Below, piece by piece: positions 60,544 to 64,000 of a stretch of 64,000 nucleotides of DNA (positions are counted from its first letter, which is position 1; each line of letters opens with the position of its first letter). Both the position numbers and the translations under genes were made by a program. Origin of the DNA: Nocardia arthritidis NBRC 100137 (GTDB lineage: Bacteria > Actinomycetota > Actinomycetes > Mycobacteriales > Mycobacteriaceae). The DNA lies in assembly GCF_001612765.1 (NCBI RefSeq), contig NZ_BDBB01000044.1, positions 1-64,000 on the forward strand, written 5' to 3'. The notes under the pieces were generated by a model. It made no database searches and was not told the origin of the DNA. It worked only from the letters and a program-made list of their open reading frames with translations.

Positions 60544-61518
60544 TCAGCGCAGGGTGACCACGACCTTGCCGGTGGCCGTCCGGTTGTCCAGCGACGCGAC
60601 CGCCTCCGCGGCCTTGTCCAGCGGGTACAGCACCGGCTGCGGCGGCGCGATCTTGCCGGAGGCCAGCAGCGGCTCCACCTCGGCCCACTGCTCCTGCAGG
60701 TAGCCCGGATGCGACATCACCCATTCGCCCCACGCCGCACCGGTCACCTCGACGTTCTTCAACAGCAGCCGGTTGACCTTCACGGTCGGGATCTCCCCTG
60801 CGGTGAAGCCGACGACCAGCAACCGGCCCGCCGAGGCGAGCGAACGGATGCTGTCGGTGAAACGGTCACCGCCGACCGGGTCGAGCACGATATCGACGCC
60901 GCGACCGCCGGTCAGCTCCTTCACCGCCGCCAGCCAGCCGTCGGTCAACACCACATCGGTGGCGCCGTTGGCGCGCGCGACCTCGGCCTTCTCCTCGGTG
61001 CTCACCACGGCGATCACCCGGCCCGCACCGAGCGCGGCCGCCAGCCGCAGCGTCGAGGTGCCGATGCCGCCCGCGGCGCCGTGCACCAGCACCGTCTCGC
61101 CTTCGGCCAGCCTGCCCCGGGTGCGCAGGCAGAAGTGCACGGTCAAGTCGTTGAACAGGATGCCGGCGCCCGCCTCCAGCGAGACGTTGTCGGGGAGCCG
61201 GAACACCATCTGCGTGGGCGTGACGGCCGTCTCGGCCATCGCGTTGCCGAGCATGGTCAGCGCGACCACCCGGTCACCCGGCCGCACGTGCGCGTCTTCG
61301 GGGGCCTCCCGGACGATGCCCGCGACCTCGCCGCCCACGACGAACGGCAATTCGGGCTTCATCTGGTAAAGGCCGCGCGTCATCAGCACGTCCGGGAAGG
61401 CCACGCCCGCCGCGTGCACGTCGATCACGACGCCGCCGGGGAAGACCGCGGGCTCCGGGATATCGACGATCCGAACCGCTTCCGGTCCCTCCAGCTTGCT
61501 GACCTGGGCTGCGCGCAT
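60544..61518 (-). CDS. NADPH:quinone oxidoreductase (MDR family)
   Basis: A 324-residue zinc-independent medium-chain dehydrogenase/reductase: the GroES-like half contains VVIDVHAAGVAFPDVLMTRG, and the Rossmann half has the dinucleotide site VHGAAGGIGTSTLRLAAALG. The zinc-binding Cys cluster of alcohol dehydrogenases is missing, as in quinone reductases. The start at 61518 (MRAAQVSKLEG) is the conserved N-terminus; the ATG at 61566 adds unrelated residues. Confidence 0.85.
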   Translation of the reverse strand: MRAAQVSKLEGPEAVRIVDIPEPAVFPGGVVIDVHAAGVAFPDVLMTRGLYQMKPELPFVVGGEVAGIVREAPEDAHVRPGDRVVALTMLGNAMAETAVTPTQMVFRLPDNVSLEAGAGILFNDLTVHFCLRTRGRLAEGETVLVHGAAGGIGTSTLRLAAALGAGRVIAVVSTEEKAEVARANGATDVVLTDGWLAAVKELTGGRGVDIVLDPVGGDRFTDSIRSLASAGRLLVVGFTAGEIPTVKVNRLLLKNVEVTGAAWGEWVMSHPGYLQEQWAEVEPLLASGKIAPPQPVLYPLDKAAEAVASLDNRTATGKVVVTLR

Positions 61519-61663
61519 GTGCCGACCTCTCTGTCCTCGCACCGGCCTGATCCGCGCCGGCGCCACACCGACAACATAACGGGCGCCCCCCGAGCACGCC
61601 CGTCCGGACGCCCGATTTTGCTATGCTGGCCGCGACCTCACGGTCGGGAGGGAAGGGGGATTC

Positions 61664-61996
61664 ATGGTCGAGCAAAACCAGCCACAACCTGCGACGACGA
61701 TGCAGGTCGACCCAGCGGCGCTGCGCTCCTTCGCGCAAACGCTGCGCACGGAGGCCACGTCGGTCACCGACCTCGGCGCCGGCGAGGGTCTCGGCGTCGC
61801 GGCGGGCGCGCTGCCAGGCACCGATTTCGGCCCGGTGGCCCAGCGCGCGAACGACGCCGCGCATCGCTGCTTGGAGCGGATCGGATCGCGCCTGGCCACG
61901 GTCGCCGACAACCTGCACAACGCGGCAGGCGAGTACGAGCTGGCCGAGGACGACTTCGCGGCGAAGCTGCGCGCCATAGGGCTCCAGCTGCCATGA
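61664..61996 (+). CDS. EspC-like T7SS target protein
   Basis: 110 residues, helical, with the pattern of the ESX-1 secretion-associated EspC family: MQVDPAALRSFAQTLRTEAT, PGTDFGPVAQRANDAAHRCL, then NLHNAAGEYELAEDDFAAKL, where YELAEDDFA fits the YxxxD/E secretion signal. Its stop overlaps the next gene's start (ATGA). It likely pairs with, or escorts, the following transglycosylase-domain protein through a T7SS. Confidence 0.75.
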   Translation: MVEQNQPQPATTMQVDPAALRSFAQTLRTEATSVTDLGAGEGLGVAAGALPGTDFGPVAQRANDAAHRCLERIGSRLATVADNLHNAAGEYELAEDDFAAKLRAIGLQLP

Positions 61997-63126
61997 CGCT
62001 CACCATTCCAGACGTCGAGAACTGGCAGCCGGAGCAGCTTTCGGCGGCGGGTGCCCTCGCCGAACGGATGTCGCAGGGGCTGGACACCGCGGTGGGCAAG
62101 GGCACGGACGACACGAAAGCGCTCGCCGACACGAAGCAGTGGTCCGGATCCGCGGGCGATGCGGCGAATGCCCGGATGCAGACCGAGAAGACTCGCGCTT
62201 CCGCGGTGAGCGCCGCGCTGCTCGAGTTGAAGACTGCGCTCACCACCCAGGTGCAGAACCTGACCGAGGCGAAAACCAAAGTACTGAGCCTGCGCGACGA
62301 CGCACTGAACCAAACGCCGCCCTTCGATGTCGCGCCCAACGGCACCGTCGATGCCAAGACGCGAATCGACTACCTCCGGGCGCACGCGGACAAGGCCGAC
62401 GTCGAGGGGCTCGTCTTCCAGGAAGCCCTCCAGGCGGCCTCGCGGACGTGGGAGCTGACCAACGCCTTGAAGACCGCCGAAGACGTGGCGAACCGAGCCG
62501 AGACCCAAGTCGAGGGCGCGGCCGGAAAATTGGAGGCGGCATTCGCCGGACTCGGTGAGCCCAGCGCGAACGTACCCGCGGCCCCCACGACGCCCGCCGC
62601 CACCACACCGGCCGCGACGTCGGGTACCCCGGTCGCCGCGCCTTCGTCGGATCGGTCGAGCCAGCTGATGTCCGGGCACAACGACTCGGGAACCTCGCAC
62701 GGCACGTCGTCGGGCACGCCGTATCACGGTGGTCCGAGTTCATCCGCGCCGACGGGCCCGCTGCCCAGCGGTGACGTCGCGCGATGGATCGCCGAGGCGA
62801 AGCAGCAACTCATCGCGATGGGGTACGACCCCGCGGACATCGATGAACGAGCGATCGCGCTGATCATCGAACACGAATCCGCGGGCAATCCGTACGCGGA
62901 GAACCGCTGGGACAGCAACTGGGTAGCCGGACATCCGTCGAAGGGCCTGATGCAGACCATCGACAGCACGTTCAACGCCTATAAGGCGCCCGGCCACGAC
63001 GACGTCTGGAACCCGGTCGACAACATCATCGCCGGGGTGCGGTACTCCATCGATCGCTACGGATCGCTCGGCAACGTCCCCGGTGTGGCCGCCGTCAACT
63101 CGGGCGGCGCGTACCAGGGCTACTGA
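61993..63126 (+). CDS. T7SS-linked protein with C-terminal transglycosylase (SLT) domain
   Basis: 377 residues. The N-terminal helical domain (~1-190; WQPEQLSAAGALAERMSQGL, KQWSGSAGDAANARMQ with a WSG turn) looks like an ESX substrate. A Thr/Pro/Ser/Gly-rich linker follows (~195-255). The C-terminal lytic-transglycosylase-like domain has the catalytic Glu in ALIIEHESAGNPYAENRWDS, GHPSKGLMQTIDSTF, and NIIAGVRYSIDRYGSLGNVP. It would cut peptidoglycan, perhaps to let the secretion machine or its cargo through the wall. It is translationally coupled to the EspC-like gene. Confidence 0.85.
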   Translation: MTLTIPDVENWQPEQLSAAGALAERMSQGLDTAVGKGTDDTKALADTKQWSGSAGDAANARMQTEKTRASAVSAALLELKTALTTQVQNLTEAKTKVLSLRDDALNQTPPFDVAPNGTVDAKTRIDYLRAHADKADVEGLVFQEALQAASRTWELTNALKTAEDVANRAETQVEGAAGKLEAAFAGLGEPSANVPAAPTTPAATTPAATSGTPVAAPSSDRSSQLMSGHNDSGTSHGTSSGTPYHGGPSSSAPTGPLPSGDVARWIAEAKQQLIAMGYDPADIDERAIALIIEHESAGNPYAENRWDSNWVAGHPSKGLMQTIDSTFNAYKAPGHDDVWNPVDNIIAGVRYSIDRYGSLGNVPGVAAVNSGGAYQGY

Positions 63127-63348
63127 CCCGCTCACGGCCATGTCCTGCGCCGCGGCTGCCGAGGCACGCATGATCTCGTGTCGGGGCCGCGCACGGAAAA
63201 CCGCATTCTTGCTGGCCCACGACCCGGCTGACGGACTATTAAGGAGGTACGGACGACTCGACGCGAGGGTGTGACGTACGCCCCGTAAAGTCGTCACAAC
63301 AGCACCGCATGAAGAAACGCGGCACACCGTGCAGCGCGAGGAGCACAA

Positions 63349-64000
63349 GTGTCACTCGATCAGCCACTCGCCCCGCTTCCCCAGGAGGGCATGGGCTTTG
63401 CCTCGGCGTGGCCCATCCGGGCTGGTGATGTGGATCCCTACGACCGGTTGCGGTTCGACGCCATCGCCCGCTACTTGCAAGATATCGCCTGGGAAAACCT
63501 GCATAAGACGTTCTTCCATCGGACCGATCCGAACTGGATCATCCGGCGCACGGTCATCGATGTCATCCGGCCGATTCTGTGGCCGGACGAGGTGCAGTTG
63601 CTGCGGTGGTGCTCGGCGATGTCCACCCGGTGGACCAACATGCGCGTGCGGATCACCAGCGGAAGCGGCGGCCTGATCGAGACCGAGGGCTTCTGGATCA
63701 ATATCAGCGAGTCCACCGGCATGCCCGCGCGGATCAGCGACGAAGGTCTCGCCTATCTCGCGCGCACCTCCGGCGAGCACCGTCTGCGGTGGCGGCCCTA
63801 TCTGACCGACGCCACGCCGCCGGAGTCCGACACCGACCTGCCGTTCCCGGTGCGCGCCACCGACATCGACCAGTACAACCACGTCAACAACGCCTGTTAC
63901 TGGCAAGCGGTGGAACAGTTCCTGGTCGAATATCCCAAGCTGCTCGCGGGTCCGCACCGCGCGGTGATCGAATATGTGGCGCCGGTGCTGGCCCGCCAGC
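63349..64000 (+). CDS. Acyl-ACP thioesterase-like protein, partial
   Basis: The GTG start at 63349 (VSLDQPLAPLPQEGMGF) with GAGGAG upstream; the gene runs off the right edge after about 217 codons. The hot-dog fold pattern of FatA/FatB-type acyl-ACP thioesterases is seen twice: DVDPYDRLRFDAIARYLQDI with IRRTVIDVIRPILWPDEVQL, and ATDIDQYNHVNNACYWQAVE, with the N and H of NHVNNA in the catalytic position. It probably hydrolyses acyl-ACP or acyl-CoA; actinobacterial members are mostly uncharacterised. Confidence 0.78.
   Translation, partial: MSLDQPLAPLPQEGMGFASAWPIRAGDVDPYDRLRFDAIARYLQDIAWENLHKTFFHRTDPNWIIRRTVIDVIRPILWPDEVQLLRWCSAMSTRWTNMRVRITSGSGGLIETEGFWINISESTGMPARISDEGLAYLARTSGEHRLRWRPYLTDATPPESDTDLPFPVRATDIDQYNHVNNACYWQAVEQFLVEYPKLLAGPHRAVIEYVAPVLARQ

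Noticed and set aside
60709..61992. Plus-strand extension of the SLT-domain protein to 805 codons
   Set aside because: It overlaps the quinone oxidoreductase antisense and the EspC-like gene in another frame; the ATGA-coupled start at 61993 is convincing.

Overview
The window is high-GC actinobacterial DNA, most likely from Nocardia or a close relative. The evidence is the rpsL-rpsG-fusA-tuf block, two DUF3558 lipoproteins, an SCO5389-family gene, several WXG100/EspC-type type VII secretion (T7SS) substrates, an EndoU polymorphic toxin and a pSAM2-like integrative element (AICE). The genus is inferred from gene content, not from a marker-gene comparison.

Layout. 1-9.6 kb is ordinary chromosome: a flavin oxidoreductase end, an SCO5389-family protein, an HD protein, an acyl-CoA synthetase, an ArsR regulator with a cation diffusion facilitator, an acyl-CoA dehydrogenase, a Baeyer-Villiger-type monooxygenase and a Gly-rich membrane protein. 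At 9663-9735 lies tRNA-Arg(CCT), whose 3' part (49 bp) is repeated exactly at 23193-23241. Between the repeats sits a 13.5-kb AICE. A leftward chain of almost continuously overlapping genes runs from a Pra-like activator through a DUF2637 protein, an FtsK/TraSA-type translocase, a C5-cytosine methyltransferase, a Spd-like membrane protein and a RepSA-type HUH initiator to xis and int. A GntR/KorSA-like repressor faces it across an operator region rich in GCGTATAC half-sites. The right part of the element carries cargo (a SAM methyltransferase, a zinc-ribbon miniprotein, an AlbA_2/ATPase protein). It also holds two unusual DNA features: a pair of gap-free cloverleaf-shaped inverted-repeat sequences, and a helically phased array of nine TCTGTAG repeats.

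23.2-33.6 kb is an accessory island: an IS3-family element inserted in a gene remnant, decayed genes, a dispersed 99-bp intergenic repeat, and two paralogous T7SS toxin modules (WXG100, WXG100, large toxin, small immunity gene). One toxin ends in an EndoU RNase domain and is followed by a MafI-like immunity gene; the other ends in a domain I cannot name. 34-44 kb holds a membrane fatty acid desaturase, an FAD monooxygenase, a sigma factor with a small membrane protein, a trypsin-like-protease/STAND-NTPase/WD40 protein, a broken D,D-carboxypeptidase and a lipoprotein.

44.4-51.5 kb is the most unusual locus. A 1599-residue protein combines a WXG100-like N-terminus, a kinase-like domain, a Pro-rich linker, six FHA domains (two degenerate) and a C-terminal HEFGH zincin. 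It overlaps a small acidic gene (candidate immunity). It is divergent from a 569-residue WXG100-like protein whose C-terminal domain resembles the same zincin fold but has RELGR where the metal-binding HExxH should be. I read this as a toxin and pseudo-enzyme pair (inference).

51.6-64 kb returns to core genome: tuf, fusA, rpsG and rpsL (leftward), two DUF3558 lipoproteins, 4-hydroxyphenylpyruvate dioxygenase with a divergent Lrp/AsnC regulator, a winged-helix protein, a quinone oxidoreductase, an EspC-like T7SS target coupled to a transglycosylase-domain protein, and the start of an acyl-ACP thioesterase-like gene cut by the right edge.
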